A stretch of 64,000 bases of DNA from Sphingomonas sp. CROZ-RG-20F-R02-07 (GCF_022662335.1 NZ_JAKNQJ010000002.1:339387-403386); one strand, 5' to 3'; numbered from the stretch's first letter, positions 1-9,233 are shown. The notes: generated from the sequence alone by a model not told the origin. A program made the numbers and translations.

Positions 1-2
1 GC

Positions 3-1196
3 GGCGCGGTGGTGGTGTCGATCAACTATCGGCTCGGTGTGCTTGGCTGGATGGCGCATCCCGGGCTGAGCGCGGAGTCCCCGGCGTATATTTCGGGCAA
101 CTACGGCCTGATGGACCAGATCGCCGCGCTGCAATGGGTGAAGCGCAACATCGCCGCGTTCGGCGGCGATCCGGCCAATGTGACGATCGCCGGCGAATCC
201 GCGGGCGCGCTCAGCGTCCTATACCTGATGAGTTCGCCCCCCGCGCACGGCCTCTTCGCCAAGGCGGTGTCCGAAAGCGGCTATATGATTGCGATGCCCG
301 CGCTCAAGCGCAGCCTCTATGGCGCGCCCTCGGGGGAAGCGGCGGGGCAGATGCTCGGCGCTGCGCTGCATGCCCCCGACATCGCCGCGCTGCGCGCCCT
401 CGATGCGCAGGCGCTGACCGATGCGGCGGCGAAGGGCGGGTTCGGGCCTTGGGGGCTGGTCGACGGCAAGCTGTTGCCCGAACAGATGGTCGACGCGTTC
501 GATGCCGGGCGGCAGGCCAAGGTGCCGCTGCTGGTCGGCTTCAACCAGGGGGAGATCCGGTCGCTCAAGATGCTGGCGCCCAAGGTGCCCGGAACGCCGG
601 CCGACTATGAACGGATGATCCATGAACGCTATGGCGAACTCGCCGATGCGTTCCTGCGGCTGTATCCGTCGGCGACGATGCAGGAGAGCGTGTACGCGAC
701 CACGCGCGACGCGCTTTACGGCTGGACCGCGCAGCGCATGGCGATCAAGCAGACCGCGATCGGCGAGCCCGCCTATCTCTACCTGTTCGATCATGGCTAT
801 CCGGCTGCCGACGGGGCCGGGCTGCACGCCTTCCACGCCAGCGAACTGCCGTTCGTGTTCGGCAATATCGACCGTACGCCGCCGCGCTGGCCCGCGATCC
901 CCGACACGGCCGGGGAACATGCGCTGGCAGACGCGATGGTCGGCTATTGGACCAGCTTCGCGCGCGACGGCCGGCCGAGCGCGCCCGCTGCGCCGGCGTG
1001 GCCGGCTTATGGCACCGAGGGCCGCTTCCTCCATGTCACCGACACACCGCGGGCCGAAGCCGGTCTGATGCCGGGCATGTACATGCTGACCGAGCAGATG
1101 GTGTGTCGCCGCCGCGCCGACGGCAAACAGCCATGGAACTGGAATGCGGGGCTTGCCGCCCCCAAGCTGCCGCCGGCGACCCCGCGCTGCCCCTGA
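3..1196 (+). CDS. Type-B carboxylesterase, C-terminal part (5' end outside window)
   Basis: The reading frame is open at the window edge, so the N-terminus is missing; about 397 codons are visible where the family usually has 500-550. It would hydrolyse carboxylic esters. Family marks: an oxyanion-side strand reading [13 protein letters not shown], the nucleophile elbow GESAGA with the serine codon at 198-200, a GFNQGE stretch in the usual acid region, and [10 protein letters not shown] with the probable catalytic histidine codon at 834-836. Cysteines near the C-terminus (MVCRRR, ATPRCP) fit a secreted enzyme, but the signal region cannot be seen. It converges on an acyl-CoA ligase 10 bases away. 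An ester-cleaving enzyme beside a ligase and an outer-membrane receptor suggests use of an imported ester; that link is inference. Confidence 0.9.
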   Translation, partial: GAVVVSINYRLGVLGWMAHPGLSAESPAYISGNYGLMDQIAALQWVKRNIAAFGGDPANVTIAGESAGALSVLYLMSSPPAHGLFAKAVSESGYMIAMPALKRSLYGAPSGEAAGQMLGAALHAPDIAALRALDAQALTDAAAKGGFGPWGLVDGKLLPEQMVDAFDAGRQAKVPLLVGFNQGEIRSLKMLAPKVPGTPADYERMIHERYGELADAFLRLYPSATMQESVYATTRDALYGWTAQRMAIKQTAIGEPAYLYLFDHGYPAADGAGLHAFHASELPFVFGNIDRTPPRWPAIPDTAGEHALADAMVGYWTSFARDGRPSAPAAPAWPAYGTEGRFLHVTDTPRAEAGLMPGMYMLTEQMVCRRRADGKQPWNWNAGLAAPKLPPATPRCP

Positions 1197-1206
1197 TCCG
1201 GAAGGA

Positions 1207-2793
1207 TCAGCGGCCGATCACCGCCCCGGTGATCCGGCCGGCGGCATAGTCGGCCCGGAGCCGCGCCTTGTCGATCTTGCCGGTTGCGGCGAGCGGCATG
1301 GGCGCGACTTCGGCGATCTCGGCGGGGATCCACCAATCCGCGACCTCGCCGCGGAGCAGCCCGAGAAGCATGGCCGGGTCCAGCCGCTCCGCCATCTCGA
1401 CGATCAGCACCGGCCGCTCGCCCCATTTGGCATCGGCGCGGGCGATCACCGCGACGTGGCGGATCGCCGGATGGCGGCCGATCACCGTCTCGATCTCGGT
1501 CGGGTTGATCCACTCCCCACCCGATTTGATCAGATCCTTGGCACGCCCGTTGATCGTGAGGTTGCCGTCCGCATCGATGGTGGCCAGGTCGCCGGTGTCG
1601 AAATAGCCGTCCGCGTCGAGCAGCGACACGTCGGACTTGTAATAACGGTCGATGACGCTCTGCCCCTTGACCCACAGCCGCCCCTCGACGCCGCGCTGCT
1701 CGGCCAGGGTCGCGCCTTCGGCATCGGTCAGCTTCAGGTCGACGCCGATGATCGGCCGCCCCGAGCCCGTCGATGCGCCGGGCACGTCGCCCGGGGGCGC
1801 GATCGTGCCGGTCGGCGACAATTCGGTCATGCCCCAGCTCGTCTGCACGCTGGCGCCGAGGATGTTCTCCATATGGCGGATCAACGCGTCGGGGCATTTC
1901 GAGCCACCGATCACGACGCGACGCAGCGAGGGGAGGGCGATCCCATGCGCCTCGACATGATCCGTCAGGCCCAGCCAGACGGTCTGCACGCCCACCGCCA
2001 CCGTCACGCCCTCGTCGCGGATCAGCCGGGCGAGGCTGGCCCCGTCGAGAACGCGGCCGGGCAGGACCAGCTTGGTTCCGGCCGCCGGCGCCGCAAACGG
2101 CAGGCCCCAGCCATTGGCGTGAAACATGGGAACGCCGAGCAGCAGGACGTCGCTGGCGGTCAACGCGATCGAGTCCGCCTGCAACGTGCGCAGCGTGTGC
2201 AGATAGTTCGACCGATGGGTGTAGACGACGCCCTTGGGTGGCCCCGTCGTTCCCGAGGTGTAGCAGAGGCCCGCGGGCGTCTCTTCGTCGAACCCGCCCC
2301 AGGCACGGGACGCGCCGTGTTCGCGCAGCAGCGCCTCATACGCGATCGCCCCGTCGGGGGCGGGCGCGTCGTCGCGGGAGTCGAGCACGATGACCTGTTC
2401 GACCGTGGGGCAATGCGGCGCCAGTTCGCGCCACAGGGGCATTAGGTCTGCGGCGACCGCGATCATCCGATCCTCGGCCTCGCGGATCATGCCGACCAGA
2501 TGCGCCGTCGACAGGCGCGGGTTGAGGGTGTGGCACACCATCCCCGCGCCCATGACGGCATAATAGAGTTCGAGATGGTGCAGCGTATTCCAGGCAAGCG
2601 TCGCCACCCGATCGCCCGGCCTCAATCCCATATGGCCCAGCGCGCCCGACAGGCGATTGCTCCGCTCATGCATCGCGGCATAGCCGATCCGCCGAACGCC
2701 GGTGCCATGGGCGGCCTCGACGACCTCCCGATCACCGAACCATTTCGCCGCGTGATCGAGGAATTTATCAACGGTCAGAGAATAGGGTTGCAT
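1207..2793 (-). CDS. AMP-forming acyl-CoA synthetase (ANL superfamily)
   Basis: This 528-residue enzyme would adenylate a carboxylic acid with ATP and then form the CoA thioester. Core motifs are in order: the P-loop YTSGTTGPPKG at residues 178-188, SWGMTE at 319-324, GYFDTGD at 396-402, the hinge region KSGGEWINP at 423-431, and the C-terminal TGK with the catalytic lysine at 506. I chose the ATG at 2793 (MQPYSLT) because homologous ligases begin near this point; an upstream in-frame start at 2835 would add 14 residues with no family likeness. It lies 71 bases downstream of the TonB-dependent receptor on the same strand, so the two are probably co-transcribed. The acid substrate (medium/long-chain fatty acid or aromatic acid) cannot be told from sequence. 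Confidence 0.92.
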   Translation of the reverse strand: MQPYSLTVDKFLDHAAKWFGDREVVEAAHGTGVRRIGYAAMHERSNRLSGALGHMGLRPGDRVATLAWNTLHHLELYYAVMGAGMVCHTLNPRLSTAHLVGMIREAEDRMIAVAADLMPLWRELAPHCPTVEQVIVLDSRDDAPAPDGAIAYEALLREHGASRAWGGFDEETPAGLCYTSGTTGPPKGVVYTHRSNYLHTLRTLQADSIALTASDVLLLGVPMFHANGWGLPFAAPAAGTKLVLPGRVLDGASLARLIRDEGVTVAVGVQTVWLGLTDHVEAHGIALPSLRRVVIGGSKCPDALIRHMENILGASVQTSWGMTELSPTGTIAPPGDVPGASTGSGRPIIGVDLKLTDAEGATLAEQRGVEGRLWVKGQSVIDRYYKSDVSLLDADGYFDTGDLATIDADGNLTINGRAKDLIKSGGEWINPTEIETVIGRHPAIRHVAVIARADAKWGERPVLIVEMAERLDPAMLLGLLRGEVADWWIPAEIAEVAPMPLAATGKIDKARLRADYAAGRITGAVIGR

Positions 2794-2864
2794 AGATATT
2801 GTCGCATGAGATCCCGTTGAAAAGACCGGCCGCAAAAGGATATCGCGGCCGGAGACCGGGGAGA

Positions 2865-5123
2865 TCAGAAGGTCTTCAGGATCTTGACACCGTACTGGCG
2901 CGGCGGTCCCGCGAAGTCGAGGCTGCTGTTCAGCGCGGCGACATAATGCTGGTTGGTCAGGTTGGTCGCATAGCCGGTGACGGTGAAGCTGCCATGCGTG
3001 AAAGCCAGCTGTGCCGCGAGGATGTTGCGTTCACCTAAACGGTCGCCGAGTTGCGGGTTCTCGAACAAGGTCGCCCATTGTGGCGCGATGTGCCCGAAGT
3101 TCACGCGCGGCGTCAGCTTGTCGCCATTGCCGAACTCGAAGTCATATTGCGCCCCGGCGTTGATGGTGAAGTTGGGCGCATAGGTTTGTTCGCGCCCCTT
3201 CAGATCGATGCACGAAGCGCTGGCAGGACCGGCGGCGATGCTGCACGCCGTTGGTGCCGGGAGGCGGGAGTCGGTCGCGAAGAACTGGCCGAGGCTGCTG
3301 TGCAGGACGTTGACGCCGAAATCGAAGGAGAAGTGGCCGAACTTGACGTCGGCGTCCGCTTCGGCGCCGTAGATCTTGGTCGAATTGGGCACATTGACCT
3401 CGATCCCGAACACGGGAATCGTCGGATAGCCGATGATGACCTGGAAGCCCTTGAAGTCATTGTAGAAGCCATCAACCGTGGTGCGGATATGGCCGCCCGC
3501 GAAATTGGCCTTCCAGCCGGCCTCGTAGGACTGGACGCGCTCGGACCCGAACGGCGCCGGGATGCCGAGCCCGACGGGCGTGTTGAGACCGCCGGGTTTG
3601 AACCCCGTCGCCACGAACCCGTAGAGGTAATTGTTGCGGTCGACCTGCCAGCCGAGCGAGGCCTTGTACGAGAAGTTGTTCGACGTGACGGTCTGCTGGT
3701 CCGGCAGATAAACGCCATATTGCAGAATATCGACCGTATTCGTCGACCGGCTGGCGGTGTAGCGCCCGCCGAGTTCCAGCTTCAGCGTCGGCGTGATCTT
3801 GAAGCCGACCTGACCATAGACGGCGAGCGACCGCTCGGGGTTGCGGCCCTGCAAGCGGTATTCCGTCTTCGGCGCCCCGAGCGGCGCACCGATCACGAAC
3901 TGATAGGGAGAGAGGAAGAAATAGCTGTTCCACAGGCCGAACACGCCGGCCAGATAGGTCAGCCGCCGATCATCGGGGGAGATCAGGTTGAATTCCTGGC
4001 TGAACTGCGTCTCCGTCACGCTGTCGAAGAAGTAGGAATTGCCGGTCGCGGTGCCGTCCAGATCGGCCATATACTGGGTATTGCCGTTCGAAAAGCCGCT
4101 GACCGAGCGGAGCTTCAGGCCGCTGTCGAACTGGTAGTCGATCCGCAGAATGGAGCGCACGAACTTGTCGCGGGCGCCTTGCGGCGAATTCGCCGTGATG
4201 TTGAACAGATCGCGGGCATTGGGGTTCGGCGTGGTCGTGCCCGGCAGGACCGCGAACCGGTCGGTATAGGGATCGGCCGGATAGGCCCCCATGTCGAGAT
4301 AGTCGATGTCGGTTTTCGACAGGACCGACAGGTTCGCGGTCGGCTTCCACAACAGGCTGAAACGGCCGGCGATCTCGCGCACGTCACCCTTGTTGCCGTT
4401 GTACGCGCCGCCGTTCGGCCCGGTGATGGTGTAGAAGGAATCGCGCCGTTCGCCGTAGAAGGCGGCACGGGCGGCCAGCGTGTCGCTGATGGGGATGTTG
4501 ACCGCGCCCTGGCCGCCAAGATCGTTGTAGTTGCCATAATTGGCATTGAAATAGCCGTGGTAACCACCGCCGACGATCGGATCGGCCGTGTTGACGAACA
4601 CCGCGCCGCCGGTGGAATTCTGGCCGACGACGGTCCCCTGCGGCCCGCGAAGGACCTGAACGTCGGCGATATCGAAATAGGGCTCCTCCTGGAAATAGCC
4701 CGGAAAGGTCGGCGCTCCGTCGCGATAGGTGATGACGCCGGTGGTTGTCTGGGTGTTGTGCTCACCCTTGCCGATGCCGCGTATGTTGAACTCCAGGCCT
4801 TGCCCGAAATTGTTCACCACGACCGACGGCATCGCGAACTGCAGCGCATCGACCGCGACGACGCCCTTGTTGGCGAGATCGGCGCCCGACAATACCGAGG
4901 CGGCAACGGGCGTGGTCATCAGGTTTTCATTGCGGCGCAGCGCCGTCACGACGATGTCGTGACCGGGATCGCTCTGGCTGCTTTCCGCCGCAGCGGTGGT
5001 GTCCGTTTGTGGCGCACCAGATTGCGCCGAATCGGTGGACGACGGTGCGGTTTGCGCAACGGCGCTCCCGCACCAGACAAGGGCGAACGCCGACACGCCG
5101 AAGCGGATTGCACGAGCCTTCAT
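2865..5123 (-). CDS. TonB-dependent outer-membrane receptor
   Basis: A 752-residue gated outer-membrane transporter. A signal peptide ends near residue 24 (SAVAQ). A probable TonB box DIVVTA lies at 56-61. A plug domain with RGIGKGEHNTQ and VLRGPQGTVVGQNSTGG follows, then a long beta-barrel ending in phenylalanine (KTF), as expected for BAM-assembled barrels. The start at 5123 is supported by a GAGGAG Shine-Dalgarno; an upstream frame extension lacks one. Sequence resembles the broad CirA/FecA-like group common in sphingomonads. No Fur-like site was seen upstream and no FecR/FecI pair is present, and the gene heads a unit with an acyl-CoA ligase, so an organic carbon substrate is at least as likely as a siderophore. 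Confidence 0.93.
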   Translation of the reverse strand: MKARAIRFGVSAFALVWCGSAVAQTAPSSTDSAQSGAPQTDTTAAAESSQSDPGHDIVVTALRRNENLMTTPVAASVLSGADLANKGVVAVDALQFAMPSVVVNNFGQGLEFNIRGIGKGEHNTQTTTGVITYRDGAPTFPGYFQEEPYFDIADVQVLRGPQGTVVGQNSTGGAVFVNTADPIVGGGYHGYFNANYGNYNDLGGQGAVNIPISDTLAARAAFYGERRDSFYTITGPNGGAYNGNKGDVREIAGRFSLLWKPTANLSVLSKTDIDYLDMGAYPADPYTDRFAVLPGTTTPNPNARDLFNITANSPQGARDKFVRSILRIDYQFDSGLKLRSVSGFSNGNTQYMADLDGTATGNSYFFDSVTETQFSQEFNLISPDDRRLTYLAGVFGLWNSYFFLSPYQFVIGAPLGAPKTEYRLQGRNPERSLAVYGQVGFKITPTLKLELGGRYTASRSTNTVDILQYGVYLPDQQTVTSNNFSYKASLGWQVDRNNYLYGFVATGFKPGGLNTPVGLGIPAPFGSERVQSYEAGWKANFAGGHIRTTVDGFYNDFKGFQVIIGYPTIPVFGIEVNVPNSTKIYGAEADADVKFGHFSFDFGVNVLHSSLGQFFATDSRLPAPTACSIAAGPASASCIDLKGREQTYAPNFTINAGAQYDFEFGNGDKLTPRVNFGHIAPQWATLFENPQLGDRLGERNILAAQLAFTHGSFTVTGYATNLTNQHYVAALNSSLDFAGPPRQYGVKILKTF

Positions 5124-5503
5124 AGCGGGACTCCTCTCCATCTGACCAACCGCGCACACTTCCGGACGCGTTGGGGCCAAACTACCCGAAGCCAAGCCGA
5201 AATCAACCCTCTCTCACGCGATAGTGAAACGAACGGGTATCACGAGGGCGATATGCGCGAGCGCGACGTCACGGAGATGGGGGGCAAGAACGTAGGACGC
5301 ATTTTCGCGAAGAAGGCGCTGGCGCGTCACGGCAGGGCGCCAGGCGCGGCCGGATCGATCCCCAGACATGGCGTGCCGGGAGCGCGCATCTCCGGTCCAT
5401 CGGCCAGAATGGAAGGGCCGATCCTCAATGTGACGATCAAATGGTCTTACCGATACGTCAGCGGGTCGCGTCGCCGTTTCTCACGGGTCCGATCACGAAG
5501 CCA
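5124..5503. other. 380-base intergenic region upstream of the TonB receptor
   Basis: No convincing gene on either strand: the open frames crossing it have no family resemblance and are composition-driven. The minus-strand side next to 5123 must hold the receptor promoter and carries its GAGGAG ribosome-binding site. I see no clear Fur box, riboswitch or terminator. Confidence 0.6.
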
Positions 5504-5579
5504 TGGTGCCCGGGGACGGATTCGAACCGCCGACACTGCGATTTTCAGTCGCATGCTCTACCAACTGAGCTACCCGGGC
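5504..5579 (-). tRNA. tRNA-Phe(GAA)
   Basis: Read on the minus strand, a 76-base cloverleaf runs from 5579 to 5504. The 7-bp acceptor stem GCCCGGG/CCCGGGC is perfect, the D-arm is GCTC/GAGC, the anticodon loop CTGAAAA gives anticodon GAA, the T-loop is TTCGAAT, and the 3' CCA is encoded. It lies 30 bases downstream of yacG on the same strand, an arrangement often seen in alphaproteobacteria. Confidence 0.98.
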
Positions 5580-5609
5580 GCACCGCCGAAACGATGTGGA
5601 AGCGGGCCT

Positions 5610-5783
5610 TTAGTCGGGCTCGGCGGTGCTGTCCAGCCCATCCGGCGCGATCTCGGGGCCGGGAATACGATAGCCTTCGCCGAACCATTGCAGCAGGTCC
5701 CGGTCGCGACAGGCGGGGCCGCAGAACGGGCGGTGCGCGGCCGAGGCGGGCTTGTCGCAGAGCGGGCAGGGGGTGGCGGTCAT
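5610..5783 (-). CDS. yacG: DNA gyrase inhibitor YacG (zinc-binding)
   Basis: A 57-residue protein starting MTATPCPLCDKP. It has the family's four-cysteine zinc site: CPLC near the N-terminus and FCGPAC further on, followed by a DLLQWFGEGYRIPG core. In E. coli YacG binds GyrB and inhibits gyrase. The ATG at 5783 overlaps the end of the upstream ribonuclease-like gene by 4 bases (ATGA); a longer frame beginning at 5837 would add an Arg-rich N-terminus unlike the family. It is the last gene of the infA-maf-RNase-yacG unit. Confidence 0.93.
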   Translation of the reverse strand: MTATPCPLCDKPASAAHRPFCGPACRDRDLLQWFGEGYRIPGPEIAPDGLDSTAEPD

Positions 5784-6712
5784 CGGGTCTCCAGTTCGTG
5801 AACGGTGCCGGTGCGACGCGCGAGTTCGGCCAGCCATTCGTGATTCGCCCGCAACCGCGCGTGCACCGCCGCGGGAAGCGCATGGCGGCGCGGGGCGCCG
5901 GGCGGCGTGCGTTCCAGATGGCGCAGCGCCGCACGCGCCGCCGCACCGACCGGATCCGCGCGCAGCATTTCCGGCAGCGAGGCGCGAGGGCGGGCGCGGA
6001 CGATCTGGAGAAAGCCGAAGCCGTTGACCGCGGTCCGCTCGAACGGCAGCGGCAGCGCGGCGTCGATCGCCAGCGCGACGGCGTGGCGCGGGGCCTTCCC
6101 CGCGAGCGTTGGAAAATCGATCCCGATCGAGCCGCCGACGCCGTGCCGCACGATCGCCTGCGCCACCGCCGTGGCGGCCGCGACCGCCAGCGGCTCGAGC
6201 GCGCCGCCGCCGTCGACGTCGAACAGCGTCATCGCCGGCGTGGGGCTCATCCGCAGTGCGCCACCGGGAAACGCGATGTCGCCGCCCGTCGCCTCGTCGA
6301 GGATCTCGGACCAGCCCGCCGCCTCCAGCGCATCGGGCTCATGCGCGCGCAGTATGCGGACGGGATGCCCCGAGGCGGTGATGCGGGCGAGCAGATCGGC
6401 GCCCGGTCCAGGCGCTTCGTCGGTGAGGCGGGCGCGGGGCAGCTTCAGGCGCCCGGTTTCGGGAATCGCCTCGCGCGTCACCCGGAGCATGATCGCGGCA
6501 CCCTGCGTCAAGCCGTGCGGCGCGGCGGCAAGCTGGACCTCGGTGCCGTCCGCGAACGTCGCCCGGGCCTGCGTCCCATCGGTGAGGCGCGCGGGGGCGA
6601 CGGTGCCGAGCCGCAGGCCGGGCCGCTCCACGATCGCCTCCACGATGCGATCGTCGGCGACGAGCGCGGCGCGGGATTCGCCGATCCCGGCCTCGTAGAG
6701 CCACTCAGCCAA
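5780..6712 (-). CDS. Short RNase E/G-family protein
   Basis: 310 residues, clearly shorter than RNase G (about 490) or RNase E. It retains RNase E/G core landmarks, including MTLFDVDGGG and GSIGIDFPTL, which supply the two catalytic Mg-binding aspartates, and NGFGFLQIVR near the C-terminus. I see neither the N-terminal S1 RNA-binding domain nor the CPxCxG zinc-link, so it may be a reduced monomeric nuclease or a non-canonical member. The start is a TTG at 6712, overlapping maf by 8 bases; the first residues (MAEWLYEAGIGESRAALV) match the family N-terminus, which supports this choice. It lies between maf and yacG in one unit. Confidence 0.8.
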   Translation of the reverse strand: MAEWLYEAGIGESRAALVADDRIVEAIVERPGLRLGTVAPARLTDGTQARATFADGTEVQLAAAPHGLTQGAAIMLRVTREAIPETGRLKLPRARLTDEAPGPGADLLARITASGHPVRILRAHEPDALEAAGWSEILDEATGGDIAFPGGALRMSPTPAMTLFDVDGGGALEPLAVAAATAVAQAIVRHGVGGSIGIDFPTLAGKAPRHAVALAIDAALPLPFERTAVNGFGFLQIVRARPRASLPEMLRADPVGAAARAALRHLERTPPGAPRRHALPAAVHARLRANHEWLAELARRTGTVHELETR

Positions 6713-7289
6713 GCGTCACGCCGGCGGTGGCCAGCAGCGCGCGCGTTTCGAACAGCGGCAGGCCGACCACGCCCGAATGACTGCCCGCCAGATAGCGCAC
6801 GAACGCCTCGGCGCGGCCCTGGATCGCATAGCCGCCGGCCTTGCCCATCCCCTCGCCACAAGCGACATAGGCGTCGATCTCGGCCGGCGAGAGCGGCTTG
6901 AACGCGACGACCGTATCCGACACGCGGTGGCGCACGACGCCCGCCCGGTCGATCACCGCGACTGCGGAGAAGACATGATGACGACGGCCCGACAAGAGGC
7001 GGAGCATGCGGCGCAGCTCGGCTTCGTCGGCGGGCTTGCCCAGGATGCGGCGGCCCGCGGCGACGGTGGTGTCGCCCGCCAGGATCGCCTCGTCCGCGTC
7101 GCGCGGAACCGCGGCGGCCTTGGCGAGCGCGATGCGCAGCGCATAGGCGCGCGGATCCTCCGCCTTCAGCGGCGCTTCGTCGATATCGGGTGCGGCGATC
7201 CGCGCGGGCACGACGCCGATCCGCGCGAGCAGCTCGCGGCGGCGCGGCGACGACGAGGCGAGGACGAGGCGCGGTGCGGCGCCGGTCAC
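6705..7289 (-). CDS. maf: Maf-family nucleotide pyrophosphatase
   Basis: 194 residues, the usual Maf length. The N-terminal ASSSPRR motif (residues 11-17) is the substrate-phosphate loop, and LAGDTTV carries the catalytic acid and metal ligands. Family members hydrolyse dTTP/UTP or modified NTPs to monophosphates and are thought to clean the nucleotide pool; which specificity applies here I cannot assign. The start is a GTG at 7289, four bases past the infA stop, and the 3' end overlaps the RNase-like gene by 8 bases, so translation is probably coupled along the infA-maf-RNase-yacG unit. Confidence 0.92.
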   Translation of the reverse strand: MTGAAPRLVLASSSPRRRELLARIGVVPARIAAPDIDEAPLKAEDPRAYALRIALAKAAAVPRDADEAILAGDTTVAAGRRILGKPADEAELRRMLRLLSGRRHHVFSAVAVIDRAGVVRHRVSDTVVAFKPLSPAEIDAYVACGEGMGKAGGYAIQGRAEAFVRYLAGSHSGVVGLPLFETRALLATAGVTLG

Positions 7290-7293
7290 GCCG

Positions 7294-7512
7294 TCACTTG
7301 AAGCGATAGGTGATCCGCCCCTTGGTCAGATCATAGGGCGTCAGTTCGACGAGCACCTCGTCGCCCACGAGCACGCGGATGCGGTTCTTGCGCATCTTGC
7401 CCGCGGTGTGCCCGAGGATCTCATGGTCGTTCTCGAGCCGGACGCGGAACATGGCGTTGGGCAGAAGCTCCACCACCTGGCCGCGCATTTCGAGGAGTTC
7501 TTCCTTGGCCAA
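7294..7512 (-). CDS. infA: Translation initiation factor IF-1
   Basis: 72 residues, full length for IF-1, a single OB-fold that occupies the ribosomal A-site during initiation. The sequence begins [19 protein letters not shown] and ends with [15 protein letters not shown], both diagnostic. The initiator is a TTG at 7512; the invariant MAKE N-terminus fixes this start even though the upstream Shine-Dalgarno is weak. First gene of the infA-maf-RNase-yacG unit; its promoter should lie in 7513-7775. Confidence 0.97.
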   Translation of the reverse strand: MAKEELLEMRGQVVELLPNAMFRVRLENDHEILGHTAGKMRKNRIRVLVGDEVLVELTPYDLTKGRITYRFK

Positions 7513-7775
7513 ATACAGTCTTTCAATAACAGGGGATTTTTGCGTGCCGCGCCCTTAGCGCCTGCCCGCGAAAAAGGGAAGCGCGGGGCGGCAATCGGCG
7601 CGACGGTCGCGCGATCGCGGTGGCATGCGTGAGATGGGAACGATGACGTCGTTTTCAAAGGACAGGCGGCATCATGGCTGATGCAGCAAGCGATCGACAC
7701 ATCATAGCGGTTGTACGTTTCACGAAGCGCGCCGGCGAATGCTAGCTTTCTGTCGAAGCCTCGACCCGCGCTCGC

Positions 7776-9233
7776 TCACAGCAGGCGATCCTGATGCTGC
7801 GTATTCTCGCGCGCCGCCCGACGGAACGCATCCTGATCGACGTTCGGAACTCGCGGCCGCTTGCCCGCGAACAGGTCTTCCAAGCTCAGGATCTGAAGCT
7901 TGGGGAAACTGTCGTCGATACCCGTCCGATACAATCCGACTGCTGCGGCGCGGCGGCGCATTTCGGCCGTCGGACGTGCCAGCATCACCAGGACGCCGAT
8001 CGGCGCGTCCTCGCGTGCGATCGTAGCGGCGAGTGTTTCGACCATCGTGACATTGGCATGAACGCCGCCCTTCACGGAAACGATCGCGCGGTGCGTCACC
8101 ATTCGTCCGCTCGCCGGATCAAGATCGTTGAAATAGATGATACCGTCGATGCCGCCATCGGCGCCCTTCTTTTTGCCGCCGAACGGCAGCGCATCGACCA
8201 TCGAAACCGCCCACCATTGGAACTGGTATTTGTCGCGCGCCGCCAGATCGCGCGCCGAGGCCAGATCCTTGGGCGTCCCCTCGACGGTGAAGACGATGCC
8301 CGGAAAAGCGTCGTTCATCCGTTTTTCGATTAGCGACACGGCGAGATGGGTGATGTCAATGCCGACCCATTGCCTTCCGAGCTTCTGTGCGGCGTGCACC
8401 GCAGTGCCGCAGCCACAGAAAGGATCCAGAACCACGTCACCCTCTTGCGACGAAGCCGCAATGATCCGTTCGAGCAAAGCGATCGGCTTCTGCGTCGGAT
8501 AACCGAGGCGCTCTTTCGATTGCGAGTTGAGGATCGGAAGCTGCCACACGTCGTTTTCCCTAACGCCACGTTCGTCCACCGACGTGACGTAAACCTCATC
8601 GCCTTTGACGCGCGTGTGGTAGTTCTGCTTACGCTTTAGGGACTTTTCGGTGTAGGCCGTGTAGGGCGGATCGAAGACATAATCGTCGGTCTTCGTGTAA
8701 AACAAGATCGTATCATGAAGTTGCTGAAAACGGCGCGCGCCACCTGTCCATCGGCGGTAGTGCCATATGATTTCATTTTTGAAATGCTCGGCGCCAAACA
8801 CCGCGTCAAGTAAAAGCTTGAGATAGTGGCTCGCCGTCGGGTCGCAATGAAGATACAGGCTGCCCGTCGGCTTGAGAACCCGGTGAAGTTCGATAAGACG
8901 CACGGACATCATCGTCAGATACGCCATCATGTCGTTATCGCCGAGGAAGCTGCGCATCGCGCGAAGCAGATCGAATGCGCTCATGTTGCCGCTGCGACGA
9001 ACATCGTCAAAGGCCTGCTCGGCGCTGTCGTTCCAGTGCCAGCTATCCTCGAACGCTTCGATCTGTGCGTTCGACGCGCGGCCATCCGGTTCCTTGAACA
9101 GAATACCGTAGCTGGCGTTGGAATTGAACGGGGGATCCAAATAGATCAGATCGATGCTGGCATCGGCGATATCCTTACGGAGGACGGCGAGATTGTCGCC
9201 ATAATAGAGATGATTGGTGGGTCGATTGCGCAT
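7776..9233 (-). CDS. DNA methyltransferase fused to a PD-(D/E)XK-like nuclease domain
   Basis: A 485-residue protein. The N-terminal part is an amino-methyltransferase of circularly permuted (beta) order: the catalytic DPPF comes first at residues 33-36 after a YGDNL motif, and the SAM-binding DPFCGCGT follows at 270-277. The C-terminal 130 residues contain GADGGIDG (about 357-364) and VSVKGG (about 385-390) and then an IGVLVMLARPT strand, a pattern like Mrr-type PD-(D/E)XK nucleases. One chain may therefore both modify and cut DNA, or recognise modified DNA. I chose the ATG at 9233 over a TTG at 9242. Base composition is visibly less GC-rich than the flanks, and the gene separates infA from thiL, so horizontal acquisition is likely. 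No separate restriction gene is adjacent. Confidence 0.88.
   Translation of the reverse strand: MRNRPTNHLYYGDNLAVLRKDIADASIDLIYLDPPFNSNASYGILFKEPDGRASNAQIEAFEDSWHWNDSAEQAFDDVRRSGNMSAFDLLRAMRSFLGDNDMMAYLTMMSVRLIELHRVLKPTGSLYLHCDPTASHYLKLLLDAVFGAEHFKNEIIWHYRRWTGGARRFQQLHDTILFYTKTDDYVFDPPYTAYTEKSLKRKQNYHTRVKGDEVYVTSVDERGVRENDVWQLPILNSQSKERLGYPTQKPIALLERIIAASSQEGDVVLDPFCGCGTAVHAAQKLGRQWVGIDITHLAVSLIEKRMNDAFPGIVFTVEGTPKDLASARDLAARDKYQFQWWAVSMVDALPFGGKKKGADGGIDGIIYFNDLDPASGRMVTHRAIVSVKGGVHANVTMVETLAATIAREDAPIGVLVMLARPTAEMRRRAAAVGLYRTGIDDSFPKLQILSLEDLFAGKRPRVPNVDQDAFRRAARENTQHQDRLL

Noticed and set aside
7513..7775. Search for a small RNA or attachment site between infA and the methyltransferase
   Set aside because: No stable hairpin series, tRNA fragment or direct repeat could be recognised.
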